Origin: Collinsella sp944321445
Lineage (GTDB): Bacteria > Actinomycetota > Coriobacteriia > Coriobacteriales > Coriobacteriaceae
Length of the DNA: 64,000 nucleotides
Assembly (NCBI RefSeq): GCF_030371825.1
Contig: NZ_JAUDDM010000008.1
Direction: 5' to 3' (one strand)
Shown: in pieces, positions 25,702-34,740 of the stretch
Layout: every line of letters begins with the position of its first letter
Position numbering within the stretch: position 1 is the first letter of the stretch
The notes under the pieces: model-generated
What the model saw: the letters and a program-made list of their open reading frames with translations, nothing else
Database searches by the model: none
What the model was told of the DNA's origin: nothing
Position numbers and translations under genes: made by a program

Positions 25702-27645
25702 ATGGAACGAACCACTGCGCGCACAGTGGAACCCACTCGACGCGCACCGCGGCAGGCGCATGCTCGCACAGAGCGGCAACATCGCAAGCACGCCCGCCCC
25801 GCAAACCCGAGGCGCATCAAGGCAATCGACGGGCTGAAAGGGCTCGCCATCGCTGCTGTCGTGCTCTATCACCTGCGGCCGACGCCACTGCCGGGTGGTT
25901 TTCTGGGCGTAACGCTCTTTTTCGTCATCAGCGGCTTTCTGATTACGCAAAGCATCGAGCGCGAGCTTGCCCGCACGAGGCGCTTCTCTTACGGGCGTTA
26001 CCTGGTCAAACGCATCGCGCGCCTGCTGCCACCCGTTTTGGTGGTCATCGTCTTCACGGCCATTGCCACCTATATCGCAAGCCCAAGCCTGCTGCCTAAA
26101 GTCCAGTCGGACGCCTTCCCCGCCGCACTGTTCTTCCTCAACTGGTCCTATATCTTCCGTGACGTGCCGTATTTCGCCGCTGCGGGCCTGCCTTCGCCGC
26201 TCACGCACCTGTGGTACCTGGGTGTGCTCATGCAGTTCTATGTGTTCTGGCCTGCCATTGTGATCGGTGTGCACCGCGCGTGCCACTCGCGCAAGCAGGC
26301 CATGGGCGTGTGCGCCGCACTGGCCCTCGCGTCGATGTTGGCTATGGCGCTGCTGTACGATCCGTCCGGCGATACGGCACGGGTGTACTACGGAACCGAC
26401 ACGCGCTTGGCCGAACTTGCGATGGGCGCGCTCACCGCCCTTGCGCTCTCCCAGCTCAAGGGCCTGATGCGCGCCATCGATCGCGCCGGCGGCCCGCGCC
26501 CCATGGCATTGGGGACTCTGCCCCTGTTCGGTGCGATGTGCCTCGCATTGCTGTTGGTGGGCTTCTTGTTCGCCAGCGGCGAGTCGTTCCTCATGTATCG
26601 CGGAGGATACGCCGCAGCGGCCGCCATCTCGGCCATCCTGCTTATCACCGTTCAGATTCCCGGTGACATTCTGGGCAGAATCTTGGCGCTTCCCCCTTTC
26701 ACCTACCTGGGTTCGCGCTCGCTTTCGATCTACCTGGTCCACTACCCCATGCTCATCCTCATGAACCCCGCGACGCGGACCACTGCGCTCGCTTGGTGGG
26801 AGCAAGCATTGCAAGTGGTGGCGGTGCTCGTCGTCGCAGAAGCGTTCTACCGCATCGTTGAGGCGCCGTGCGCGCAGCTCGGCTCGGCGCGGAGAGGTCA
26901 TGCGGTACGCAAGCGCGGAACGGCGCCGGTACGCATTCCGCTCGTGCTCGCCGCCGCAGGAGCCGTAGCCGTGACGACGCTCAACCTCCCGCTCGACTGG
27001 AACGGCATCGCGCAAAGCAGGGCGGTCGCCCTGCGTCCCGAGCTTGCCGCCCAAGCAGACGGTGATAAGCAGGCTCCCGCCGCAGACGCCGAGAAACAAA
27101 CCGGCCCCATCGCCGAGAAGGTTCCCGAGAACCTCCCCTGGAAAGACTGGACGTATGACGAGAAAACCGGCACGTGCGACGCCGACGTCCTCATCATCGG
27201 TGACTCCGTGACCGAGATGGCGATTCCCTCCATCATGGAGCTGCTGCCCAACGCCTACGTCGACGGCAAGGTAAGCCGCCAGCTCTACGTTGGCCAAGAC
27301 GTGTATGCGGAAGACGTCGCCGCGGGCCACGACGCGAGCACGGTCATCTATGCGCTGGGCGGCAACGGGCTCATCCGCAACGAATCCCAAGTGCAAACGC
27401 TCATCGACTCCGTCGAGGGCAAGCCGCTCTACTTCATGACCATCCGCTGCCCGCTGCCCCTGCAGGACGCAAACAACGAGATCCTCCGGCGCTATGCGGC
27501 GGAAAACCCCAACGTGGGCATCATCGATTGGCACGGTGCGACCGAAGGGCACGACGAGTATCTGGTGGACGATGGCCAGCACCTGACCCAAGCGGGTTGC
27601 AAGGCGTTCGCTCAGCTAATATTCCAGGCGCTGTGCGTGAAGTAG
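25702..27645 (+). CDS. OatA-like O-acyltransferase (acyltransferase-3 + SGNH domain)
   Basis: 647 residues. A basic cytoplasmic N-terminus (1-38) precedes about ten membrane helices of the acyltransferase-3 family (IDGLKGLAIAAVVLYHL, FFVISGFLITQSI, RIARLLPPVLVV, HLWYLGVLMQFY). An extracytoplasmic linker leads to an SGNH hydrolase-like domain from about 490: IIGDSVTE with the catalytic Ser, GGNG and DDGQHLT with Asp/His. This is the plan of peptidoglycan O-acetyltransferase OatA, which protects muramic acid from lysozyme. Other surface glycans are possible acceptors. Start follows GGAAGGGAG. Confidence 0.9.
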   Translation: MERTTARTVEPTRRAPRQAHARTERQHRKHARPANPRRIKAIDGLKGLAIAAVVLYHLRPTPLPGGFLGVTLFFVISGFLITQSIERELARTRRFSYGRYLVKRIARLLPPVLVVIVFTAIATYIASPSLLPKVQSDAFPAALFFLNWSYIFRDVPYFAAAGLPSPLTHLWYLGVLMQFYVFWPAIVIGVHRACHSRKQAMGVCAALALASMLAMALLYDPSGDTARVYYGTDTRLAELAMGALTALALSQLKGLMRAIDRAGGPRPMALGTLPLFGAMCLALLLVGFLFASGESFLMYRGGYAAAAAISAILLITVQIPGDILGRILALPPFTYLGSRSLSIYLVHYPMLILMNPATRTTALAWWEQALQVVAVLVVAEAFYRIVEAPCAQLGSARRGHAVRKRGTAPVRIPLVLAAAGAVAVTTLNLPLDWNGIAQSRAVALRPELAAQADGDKQAPAADAEKQTGPIAEKVPENLPWKDWTYDEKTGTCDADVLIIGDSVTEMAIPSIMELLPNAYVDGKVSRQLYVGQDVYAEDVAAGHDASTVIYALGGNGLIRNESQVQTLIDSVEGKPLYFMTIRCPLPLQDANNEILRRYAAENPNVGIIDWHGATEGHDEYLVDDGQHLTQAGCKAFAQLIFQALCVK

Positions 27646-27811
27646 CACGACGAATCTGGCAGGTCCGGGCATTTGCGCCAGCACCGCGCGCTCAATTTGA
27701 ATTACGAGGGTTTGCACGGATGCGCCGGGCGGTTCGCGTTCGCTGCTATCATGGTGTGCGGTCCAACAGGCGCGGGGCGTGCGGCCCCGATACATATGAG
27801 TAGGAGACGCG

Positions 27812-29215
27812 ATGAATCGCACCAAGATCGCCCAGCTGTATGCCGACGCCGAGGCGCTCGGCGGCAGCCGTGTCACCGTTGCGGGATGGGTGAAGTCCGT
27901 CCGCGACATGAAGAACTTCGGATTCGTCACCATCAATGACGGCAGCTGCTTCCGCGACCTGCAAGTCGTCATGAACCGCGACGACCTCGCCAACTACGAT
28001 GAGATCGCGCATCAGAACGTGTCCGCCGCGCTCATCTGCACCGGCACCGTCAAGCTCACGCCCGATGCGCCGCAGCCCTTCGAACTCACCGCCGAGACCA
28101 TCGAGGTCGAGGGCCCCTCTGCCCCCGACTACCCGCTGCAGAAGAAGCGCGCCACCGTCGAGTTCCTGCGCACCCAGCAGCACCTGCGCCCGCGCACGAA
28201 CCTCTTCCGTGCCGTGTTCCGCATCCGCTCCGTGGCTGCCGCGGCTATCCACCGCTTCTTCCAGGACCGCGGCTTCGTGTACGTGAACACGCCCATCATC
28301 ACCACCTCCGACTGCGAGGGCGCCGGCGAGATGTTCCGCGTGACCACGTTCGACCCCGCGCATGCGCCCCTGACGGATGCCGGTGAGGTCGATTGGAGCC
28401 AGGACTTCTTCGGCAAGGCAGCCTCGCTTACCGTGTCCGGCCAGCTCAACGCCGAGAATTTCGCCATGGCGTTCGGCGACGTGTACACCTTCGGCCCGAC
28501 CTTCCGCGCCGAGAACTCCAACACCACGCGCCACGCCGCCGAGTTTTGGATGATTGAGCCCGAGATCGCCTTCGCCGACCTCGCCGACGACATGGACCTT
28601 GCCGAGGACATGCTCAAGTACGTCATCAACGACGTCATGGAAACGTGCCCCGATGAGCTGAACATGCTCAACAAGTTCGTTGACAAGGGCCTCATCGCAC
28701 GCCTGACGCACGTCGCTACCTCCGACTTCGCCCGCGTGACCTACACCGAAGCCATCGAGATCCTGGAGGCCGCGGTCGCCGCCGGCCACACGTTCGAGTA
28801 CCCCGTGAGCTGGGGCATCGATTTGCAGACCGAGCATGAGCGCTTCCTCACCGAAGAGCACTTCAAGTGCCCGACCTTCGTGACCGACTACCCCGCCGAG
28901 ATCAAGGCGTTCTACATGCGCCTGAACGATGACGGCAAGACCGTCGCCGCCGCCGACTGCCTCGTGCCCGGCATCGGCGAGATCATCGGCGGCTCCCAGC
29001 GCGAAGAGCGCCTCGATGTGCTCGAGCGCCGCATCGCCGAACTCGGCATGGACGCGAGCCAGTACAAGTACTACCTGGACCTTCGTCGCTTTGGCACCTG
29101 CAAGCACGCGGGCTTCGGCCTGGGCTTCGAGCGCCTCGTGATGTACCTCACCGGCGTGGGCAATATCCGCGACGTCATCCCTCACCCGCGCACCGTGGGC
29201 AACGCGGAGTTCTAA
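27812..29215 (+). CDS. asnS: Asparagine--tRNA ligase
   Basis: 467 residues, class IIb synthetase. An OB-fold anticodon domain (VTVAGWVKSVRDMKNFGFV) is followed by the catalytic core: motif 2 TFRAENSNTTRHAAEFWMIE and motif 3 GFGLGFERLVMYLTG. Asn rather than Asp specificity is supported by QLNAENFAMAFGDVYTFGPT and the FWMIEPE segment. Start with GGAGACGCG. Ends in a terminator; no T-box seen upstream. Confidence 0.96.
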   Translation: MNRTKIAQLYADAEALGGSRVTVAGWVKSVRDMKNFGFVTINDGSCFRDLQVVMNRDDLANYDEIAHQNVSAALICTGTVKLTPDAPQPFELTAETIEVEGPSAPDYPLQKKRATVEFLRTQQHLRPRTNLFRAVFRIRSVAAAAIHRFFQDRGFVYVNTPIITTSDCEGAGEMFRVTTFDPAHAPLTDAGEVDWSQDFFGKAASLTVSGQLNAENFAMAFGDVYTFGPTFRAENSNTTRHAAEFWMIEPEIAFADLADDMDLAEDMLKYVINDVMETCPDELNMLNKFVDKGLIARLTHVATSDFARVTYTEAIEILEAAVAAGHTFEYPVSWGIDLQTEHERFLTEEHFKCPTFVTDYPAEIKAFYMRLNDDGKTVAAADCLVPGIGEIIGGSQREERLDVLERRIAELGMDASQYKYYLDLRRFGTCKHAGFGLGFERLVMYLTGVGNIRDVIPHPRTVGNAEF

Positions 29216-29246
29216 CTGCAAGTTTGGGAATAGGCGCCCAACTTTC

Positions 29247-29279
29247 AAGGCCGGCGCACCGAAAGGTGCCGGCCTTTTT
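29247..29279 (+). terminator. Intrinsic terminator of asnS
   Basis: The stem AAGGCCGGC..ACC with a GAAA tetraloop and 2-base bulge, then TTTTT. Confidence 0.9.
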
Positions 29280-29286
29280 CATGCGA

Positions 29287-29332
29287 AGCCGTTCGGCAGG
29301 CAAAATCGGTCCGTCCGCCGAACGGCTTTTTC
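29287..29332 (+). terminator. Second hairpin with T-run downstream of asnS
   Basis: An 11-bp perfect stem AGCCGTTCGGC with a 19-base loop, then TTTTT. It backs up the first terminator. Confidence 0.75.
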
Positions 29333-29459
29333 TTCATTCGGCACTCCCGATACCCCTGAACTGCTGTGTTGGGATTATCGAGCCCCCTGTTGGACGGTTG
29401 TTTGATTCCCCCTGCTAGGCTTGCCGCACGACAAGCCCCTCGTTAGGCAGGAGGATTCT

Positions 29460-29582
29460 ATGGTCACATACCAATCTGATAACCCCACCGCGGCTGGAAT
29501 CGTCGACAAACCGCCCGCTGCTCCCAGAGTTGAAGATTGTAGCCCACAGGCTACAATTGGAGGCAAGGATGTACGAGGTTGA
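29460..29582 (+). CDS. Small ORF (40 codons) overlapping the toxin start
   Basis: ATG at 29460 is preceded five bases earlier by a perfect AGGAGG. The frame runs 40 codons (MVTYQSDNPTAAGIVDKPP...) across the TA operator palindrome and stops 14 bases inside the toxin gene. No family recognised. It may be a leader peptide coupling translation into the toxin, or the front end of a gene cut by arrival of the module. Low confidence that it makes a stable protein. Confidence 0.35.
   Translation: MVTYQSDNPTAAGIVDKPPAAPRVEDCSPQATIGGKDVRG
29536..29557. promoter_or_regulatory. Operator palindrome ATTGTAGCC-N4-GGCTACAAT
   Basis: Perfect 9-bp inverted arms 12 bases upstream of the toxin start, in the usual place for the antitoxin or toxin-antitoxin complex to bind. 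Confidence 0.65.
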
Positions 29583-29892
29583 ACAAACCGATGCGTTCGG
29601 TCGATGGGAAATGAGTATCAAGGACAAAAGGGCGCGCCTAGCAATCCACAAACGCATCCGAGACATTGCGGCAACTGGTCAGCTTCTTGGTGACTGGAAA
29701 AGCGTTGGAGACGGGGTATTCGAACTGAGATTCCACAGCGGTCCCGGATATCGCGTTTATCTCGCACGCAGAGGCTTCAGGCTGATCTTGCTTCTCATGG
29801 GTGGAACGAAACAGAGTCAGCAACGGGACATCACCTATGCCAAGCAACTGTGGAATCGCTGGAAGGAGCAACATGGGAGTCGAATTTTCTAA
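29569..29892 (+). CDS. RelE/HigB-type toxin (Gp49-like) of a type II module
   Basis: 107 residues. The pattern RARLAIHKRIRDIAATGQ, GDGVFELRFHSGPGYRVYLAR and FRLILLLMGGTKQSQQRDI is that of the phage Gp49-like HigB/RelE group, ribosome-dependent mRNA interferases. The start at 29569 has GGAGG; an upstream in-frame Met at 29530 overlaps the operator. The antitoxin gene follows with a 20-base overlap, toxin-first as in hig-type modules. Confidence 0.85.
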   Translation: MYEVEQTDAFGRWEMSIKDKRARLAIHKRIRDIAATGQLLGDWKSVGDGVFELRFHSGPGYRVYLARRGFRLILLLMGGTKQSQQRDITYAKQLWNRWKEQHGSRIF

Positions 29893-30277
29893 ATACGATG
29901 TTGCCGACTACATTCGCGACCAGGATGACGCGGCCGCGTATCTTGACCTCATGGCGCACGATAATGATCCCAAATCATTTTTGGAGGCCTTGGGCGACAC
30001 GGCGCGCGCGTATAGCATGCACAAGATTGCGACTGAAGCTGGCGTGTCTCGCGAGAGCCTGTACCGCTCGCTGAGCCGCGAGGGAAACCCGCGGTTCTCA
30101 ACCATCGTCAAAGTGCTGGACGCCATGGGGCTCGCGTTTTGCGTAGTCACCAAAGAGCAGCTCCGTCAAGAAGCCGAGGAGCGGGAAGCGCGCTGGCAAG
30201 CTGAACATCCCCATGCCTTCGACGACGAGCCTACCGAGGATGAAGAGGAAGCGGAAAGCCAGATTGGACGCCTCTAA
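29873..30277 (+). CDS. HigA-type antitoxin (addiction module antidote)
   Basis: 134 residues. EFSKYDVADYIRDQDDAAAYL, ALGDTARAYSMHKIA and AGVSRESLYRSLSREGNPRF are the signature of the short XRE-like antidote family paired with Gp49-like toxins. An acidic C-terminal tail of about 30 residues (DDEPTEDEEEAE) is longer than usual. It overlaps the toxin gene by 20 bases, so translation is coupled. Expected to neutralise the toxin and repress the operon through the palindrome at 29536. Confidence 0.85.
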   Translation: MGVEFSKYDVADYIRDQDDAAAYLDLMAHDNDPKSFLEALGDTARAYSMHKIATEAGVSRESLYRSLSREGNPRFSTIVKVLDAMGLAFCVVTKEQLRQEAEEREARWQAEHPHAFDDEPTEDEEEAESQIGRL

Positions 30278-30288
30278 ACCTTTGACGT

Positions 30289-30329
30289 CCCCGTGCGTCG
30301 AAGCTCCTGGGGTGATTCGACGCACGGGG
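30289..30329 (+). terminator. Stable hairpin after the antitoxin gene
   Basis: A 14-bp perfect stem CCCCGTGCGTCGAA with a 13-base loop, 12 bases past the stop. No T-run, so it may be a palindromic repeat rather than a terminator. Confidence 0.5.
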
Positions 30330-30409
30330 GCGCGGGCATTCGGTCGGCGGGGAGAATCGACCGCCTGTCGGCGCGAACGTTAACACTGTGTAACCTGCCG
30401 TCTGACCGT

Positions 30410-30439
30410 TTGGAGCGTTTTGGCGCCCCCTCCTATCAT
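30410..30439 (+). promoter_or_regulatory. Possible promoter of the binding-protein genes
   Basis: TTGGAG and TATCAT separated by 18 bases, about 90 bases upstream of the first binding-protein start. Confidence 0.3.
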
Positions 30440-30530
30440 GATGTGCTAATTCACTATCGGTGTGCCCGCCCTGCGCGCGGCACTGATAACGCGGGTTCTC
30501 CCGCATGTAGCAAGGAAGGATGTTCGAGAT

Positions 30531-31532
30531 ATGAAACGGCTCAAGACACTGGCCTCTGCCGTTGTGACCGGAACGCTCGCACTCGCGCTCGCCGCGTGCG
30601 GCGGCACGGATGGAGCTACGACCGAGGGCAGCTCCTCTGCCGGCGGCGACGGCACCACCTATAAGATCGGCGTGCTGCAGCTCACCGAGCATGCGGCGCT
30701 CGATGCCTCCAACGAGGGCTTCGTCGCGGCACTCGACGACGCGGGCATCTCCTACGAGATCGACCAGCAAAACGCGCAGAACGACCAGTCCGCCTGCCAA
30801 ACCATCGCGAGCAAGCTCGTGAACGACGGCGACGACCTCATCCTCACCATCGGCACGCCCGCTGCGCAGGCCGTGGCGAGCGCCACGAGCGATATCCCCA
30901 TCATCGGCACCGCCATCACCGACTTCGCTGAGTCCGGCCTCGTAGCCGACAACGAGGCGCCTGGCGGCAACGTCACCGGTTCCTCCGACCTCACGCCGGT
31001 CGCTGACCAGATCGAGCTGCTGCAGCAGCTCGTACCCGACGCGCAAACCGTCGGTTTGCTGTACTGCACCGCCGAATCCAACTCCGAGGTTCAGATTGCC
31101 ATGGCCGAGGAGGCTCTCGACGCCGCCGGCATCGCACACGAGCGCTACAGCGTGTCCTCCTCCAACGAGATTCAGCAGGTGATCGAGTCCATGGTGGGCA
31201 AGGTCGACGCCATCTACGCCCCGACGGACAACACCATCGCCGCCGGCATGGCCACGGTCTCCATGGTCGCCAACGAGAACAAACTGCCCGTCATCGTGGG
31301 CTGCGACACCATGGTTGAGGATGGCGGTCTTGCCTCCTATTCCATCAACTACTACGACCTGGGCTACAAGGCGGGCGAGATGGCCGTCGAGATCCTCACC
31401 GAGGGCGCCGATCCGGCCGAGATGCCCATCGAGTACCTTGCCGCTGAGGACTGCCAGCTCATCGCCAACCAGGCGACCGCCGACGAGGTCGGCATCGATA
31501 TCTCCGGCCTTGAGAACGCCGAAATCGTCTAG
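30531..31532 (+). CDS. ABC substrate-binding lipoprotein, TrpX-like (Sec-exported)
   Basis: 333 residues of the ABC_sub_bind (PF04392) family. Signal MKRLKTLASAVVTGTLALA leads to a lipobox LAAC at about residue 22, with no twin arginines, so Sec export. Mature motifs: IGVLQLTEHAALDA, QNAQNDQSACQTIA, PIIGTAITD and the GYKAGEMAVEIL C-terminal part. In Gram-positives this family with its permease and ATPase is associated with tryptophan or related aromatic uptake (TrpXYZ); substrate is inferred. A close paralogue follows 99 bases downstream, at roughly two-thirds identity by eye. Confidence 0.88.
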   Translation: MKRLKTLASAVVTGTLALALAACGGTDGATTEGSSSAGGDGTTYKIGVLQLTEHAALDASNEGFVAALDDAGISYEIDQQNAQNDQSACQTIASKLVNDGDDLILTIGTPAAQAVASATSDIPIIGTAITDFAESGLVADNEAPGGNVTGSSDLTPVADQIELLQQLVPDAQTVGLLYCTAESNSEVQIAMAEEALDAAGIAHERYSVSSSNEIQQVIESMVGKVDAIYAPTDNTIAAGMATVSMVANENKLPVIVGCDTMVEDGGLASYSINYYDLGYKAGEMAVEILTEGADPAEMPIEYLAAEDCQLIANQATADEVGIDISGLENAEIV

Positions 31533-31631
31533 CACTCGGCACGTATCCGCTTCTTGCGCCGGGGCCAGACGGCAGGGCCCCGGCTCCCATCCTTTCCCGC
31601 ACAGGCAGCGGGACAACAAGAGGAGACAACC

Positions 31632-32666
31632 ATGGACCGCACCACGCTTTCCCGTCGTATGTTCACCAAGGGATTCGCCGGCGTCGCCGCGTTGACGGCA
31701 GCCGCCACGCTCGGCCTTGCAGGCTGTGGCAACGATGAGGCCGCTCCGGCAGGCTCTACCGCCTCCGGCGACGGCAAGAAGTACAAGATCGGCGTCTTGC
31801 AGCTCACTGAGCACGCCGCGCTCGATGCCGCGAACGATGGCTTTGTCCGCGCGCTCGACGAGTCCGGCATCGACTACGACATCGAGCAGCAGAACGCGCA
31901 GAACGACCAGTCTGCCTGCCAGACCATCGCGCAGACGCTCGTGAACGACGGCTGCGACCTCATCCTCGCCATCGCCACCCCGGCTGCCCAGGCAGTGGCA
32001 GGCGCAACGACCGAGATCCCCATCATCGGCACCGCCATTACCGACTTCGCCGCGTCTGGCCTGGTCGACGATAACGACGCCCCGGGCGGCAACCTCACCG
32101 GCACCTCGGACATGAACCCCGTGACCGACCAGATCGATCTTCTAAAGCAGCTCATCCCCGACGCACAGACCGTCGGTCTGCTGTACTGCACGGCCGAGTC
32201 CAATTCCGACGTGCAGATTGCGCTTGCCGAGGAGGCGCTCGACACGCTGGGCATTGCACACGAGCGCTTCACCGCCTCGAGCTCCAACGAGATCCAACAG
32301 GTCACCGAATCTATGGTGGGCAAGGTCGATGCCATCTACATCCCCACGGACAACACCATCTCGGCGGGCATCTCCACCGTCACCATGGTGACCAACGAAA
32401 ACAACCTGCCTACCATCGTAGGCGAGGTCGGCATGGTTGAAGGCGGCGCGCTTGCCTCGATTTCCATCAACTACGAGGAGCTCGGCTATCGCGCAGGCGA
32501 GATGGCCATCGAGATTCTCACCGAGGGTGCCGATCCGGCCGAGATGCCCATCGGCACCATGGGTGCAGACGAATGCGACCTGGTGTACAACCAGGCGACC
32601 GCCGACGAGCTCGGCGTCGACGTCTCCGCCCTTGCTGATGAGGGCGGCGAGGACGTCTCGGCGTAA
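31632..32666 (+). CDS. Paralogous TrpX-like ABC binding lipoprotein (Tat-exported)
   Basis: 344 residues, a tandem duplicate of the preceding gene, with IGVLQLTEHAALDA, QNAQNDQSACQTIA and PIIGTAITDFAASGL conserved. Its signal differs: SRRMFTKG is a twin-arginine motif before the lipobox LAGC, so this copy is probably Tat-exported while its neighbour uses Sec. The C-terminus is longer and acidic. Start follows AAGAGGAG. A strong terminator separates it from the permease gene, so binding proteins may be made in excess. Ligand of each copy unknown. Confidence 0.88.
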   Translation: MDRTTLSRRMFTKGFAGVAALTAAATLGLAGCGNDEAAPAGSTASGDGKKYKIGVLQLTEHAALDAANDGFVRALDESGIDYDIEQQNAQNDQSACQTIAQTLVNDGCDLILAIATPAAQAVAGATTEIPIIGTAITDFAASGLVDDNDAPGGNLTGTSDMNPVTDQIDLLKQLIPDAQTVGLLYCTAESNSDVQIALAEEALDTLGIAHERFTASSSNEIQQVTESMVGKVDAIYIPTDNTISAGISTVTMVTNENNLPTIVGEVGMVEGGALASISINYEELGYRAGEMAIEILTEGADPAEMPIGTMGADECDLVYNQATADELGVDVSALADEGGEDVSA

Positions 32667-32702
32667 GCTCACGCCACATCCATAGCGACTGCTTGCCATA
32701 CG

Positions 32703-32735
32703 GGCGGCCGGAAGCCTGAGCTTCCGGCCGCTTTT
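32703..32735 (+). terminator. Intrinsic terminator between binding proteins and permease
   Basis: An 11-bp perfect stem GCGGCCGGAAG, six-base loop, then TTTTT. Its place inside an ABC operon would reduce permease and ATPase expression. Confidence 0.9.
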
Positions 32736-32855
32736 TCGTCCCCACGGAGGCCAGGCCCCTCTCGGCGCGTTTCCACCACATTACATAACACCCCGGCGCC
32801 TCTCCCCCGCTGGGTACGTGCTAGACTGTTCCGATGTATCTGCATCGTTCTCACG

Positions 32856-32888
32856 ATGAACCCCGGCGGCTTTCTCGCTGGGGTTCAT
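32856..32888 (+). other. Hairpin in the permease 5' leader
   Basis: The 9-bp perfect stem ATGAACCCC/GGGGTTCAT encloses 15 bases and ends 25 bases before the permease start. A possible processing or attenuation structure; a TAGACT -10-like box lies at about 32822-32827. Confidence 0.4.
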
Positions 32889-32913
32889 TTGGCTGAATAA
32901 AGGAGGAGACGAT

Positions 32914-33840
32914 ATGGGACTCGCCCTGCTCGGCGCCGTATCCCAGGGTATTCTCTGGGGCATCATGGTCCTCGGCGTGTTCATCACCTATAAATTGCTC
33001 GACATCGCAGACCTGACGGTCGACGGCAGCTTCGCCCTTGGCGGCTGCGTGTGCGCCGTGCTGGTCGTGGCCGGAGTCAACCCGCCGCTGGCCATCCTCG
33101 CGGCAATGCTCGCGGGTATGGTCGCCGGCGCGGTCACCGGCTTTTTGCACACCGTGTTCGAGATTCCCGCCATCCTCGCAGGCATCTTGACGCAAATTGG
33201 CCTGTGGTCCATCAACCTGCGCATCATGGGCAAGTCCAACACGCCGCTGCTCAAGAACGACACCATCTTCTCGCAGGTCACCGACCTCACGGGGCTCTCC
33301 ACCAACATCGCATCCATCATCGTGGGCGTCATCGTCGCCGTCGCGATCATCGCCGCGCTGTACTGGTTCTTCGGCACCGAGATCGGCTCGGCCTGCCGCG
33401 CCACCGGTAACAACGAGGCCATGGTCCGCGCACTGGGCGTCAACACCAAGGTCACTAAGATGATCGCCCTCATGCTCTCCAACGGCCTCGTCGGCCTCTC
33501 CGGCGGCCTCATCTGCGAGAGCCAGAAGTACGCCGACATCGGCATGGGCACGGGCGCCATCGTCATCGGCCTCGCTGCCATCGTCATCGGCGAGGTGCTC
33601 GGTCGCCTCACCCCTGGCAAGCTGCGCGCCTTCGGCAGCCGCCTCACCGCTGCCGTCGTGGGCTCCGTCGTGTACTTCCTCATCCGCGCCATCGTGCTTC
33701 AGATGGGCATGGACGCCAACGACATGAAGCTCCTGTCCGCCATCATCGTAGCCCTCGCCCTGTGCATCCCCGTCGTATGGGAGAAGTACCAGCTCAAGCG
33801 GTCCTACACTCGCGCCGCGCGTTCCGAAGGGGGGCGATAG
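32914..33840 (+). CDS. ABC transporter permease, TrpY-like
   Basis: 308 residues with eight or so membrane helices of the branched-chain-type (BPD_transp_2) permease family. Marks include DIADLTVDGSFALGG and the CRATGNNEAMVRALGVNT loop, the cytoplasmic coupling segment, and IGLAAIVIGEVLGR. Start follows AGGAGGAG. The ATPase gene begins 3 bases after the stop. Works with the two upstream binding lipoproteins. Confidence 0.9.
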   Translation: MGLALLGAVSQGILWGIMVLGVFITYKLLDIADLTVDGSFALGGCVCAVLVVAGVNPPLAILAAMLAGMVAGAVTGFLHTVFEIPAILAGILTQIGLWSINLRIMGKSNTPLLKNDTIFSQVTDLTGLSTNIASIIVGVIVAVAIIAALYWFFGTEIGSACRATGNNEAMVRALGVNTKVTKMIALMLSNGLVGLSGGLICESQKYADIGMGTGAIVIGLAAIVIGEVLGRLTPGKLRAFGSRLTAAVVGSVVYFLIRAIVLQMGMDANDMKLLSAIIVALALCIPVVWEKYQLKRSYTRAARSEGGR

Positions 33841-33843
33841 GCC

Positions 33844-34638
33844 ATGCTGAAGGTGCAACACGTCTGCAAGACCTTCAATGCCGGCACCATCAACGAGAAG
33901 CGCGCCCTGGTCAACGTCGACCTGCATCTTGAGCCCGGCGACTTCGTGACCGTCATCGGCGGCAACGGCGCCGGCAAGTCCACGCTCATGAACATGATTG
34001 CGGGCGTCTACCCCATCGACTCCGGCGTCATCGAGCTCGACGGCAAGGACATCTCCCTGCTTTCCGAGCCCGCACGCGCCAAGTACCTCGGCCGCGTGTT
34101 CCAGGACCCCATGATGGGCACCGCCGCAGACATGCAGATTATCGAGAATCTTGCCATGGCAAAGCGCCGCGGCAAGAACCGCACGCTCGCCTGGGGCGTC
34201 ACCAAAGCAGAGAAGGACGAGTACGCTGAGCGCCTCCGCGAGCTGGGGCTTGGCCTCGAGAAGCGCCTGACCAGCAAAGTCGGCCTGCTCTCCGGCGGCC
34301 AGCGCCAGGCGCTGACGCTGCTCATGGCCACGCTCACCGAGCCCAAGCTGCTACTGCTTGACGAGCACACCGCAGCACTCGATCCCAAGACGGCTGCCAA
34401 GGTGCTCGAACTCACCGAAAAGATCGTGGGCGAGCACCAGCTCACCACGCTCATGGTCACGCACAACATGAACGATGCCATCCGTCTGGGCAACCGCCTG
34501 ATCATGATGCATGAGGGTCGCATCATCTACGACGTCAAGGGTGCCCAGAAGAAGGCGCTTACCGTTGCCGACCTGCTGCAAAAGTTCGAGGAGGTCTCCG
34601 GCGGCGAGCTCGCCAACGACCGCATGCTGCTGAGCTAA
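33844..34638 (+). CDS. ABC transporter ATP-binding protein, TrpZ-like
   Basis: 264 residues. Walker A GGNGAGKST, signature LSGGQRQALTLLMA, Walker B LLLLDEHTAALD and the H-loop TLMVTHNM are all intact. FQDPMMGTAADMQIIENLA is characteristic of the ATPases paired with PF04392 binding proteins. It powers uptake through the adjacent permease. Ends the operon at a terminator. Confidence 0.92.
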   Translation: MLKVQHVCKTFNAGTINEKRALVNVDLHLEPGDFVTVIGGNGAGKSTLMNMIAGVYPIDSGVIELDGKDISLLSEPARAKYLGRVFQDPMMGTAADMQIIENLAMAKRRGKNRTLAWGVTKAEKDEYAERLRELGLGLEKRLTSKVGLLSGGQRQALTLLMATLTEPKLLLLDEHTAALDPKTAAKVLELTEKIVGEHQLTTLMVTHNMNDAIRLGNRLIMMHEGRIIYDVKGAQKKALTVADLLQKFEEVSGGELANDRMLLS

Positions 34639-34668
34639 CAGCGTCGCCGCACGTCATTCGGCATGATA

Positions 34669-34700
34669 AGGGCTCCGGTCACTGCGATGACCGGAGCCCT
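34669..34700 (+). terminator. Intrinsic terminator of the ABC operon
   Basis: A 13-bp perfect stem AGGGCTCCGGTCA with a six-base loop. Only ATTACTT follows, so the T-run is weak; it may also serve the convergent toxin-antitoxin genes. Confidence 0.7.
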
Positions 34701-34740
34701 ATTACTTATGAACACGACTCACTGATTCGCAACCCAATAC

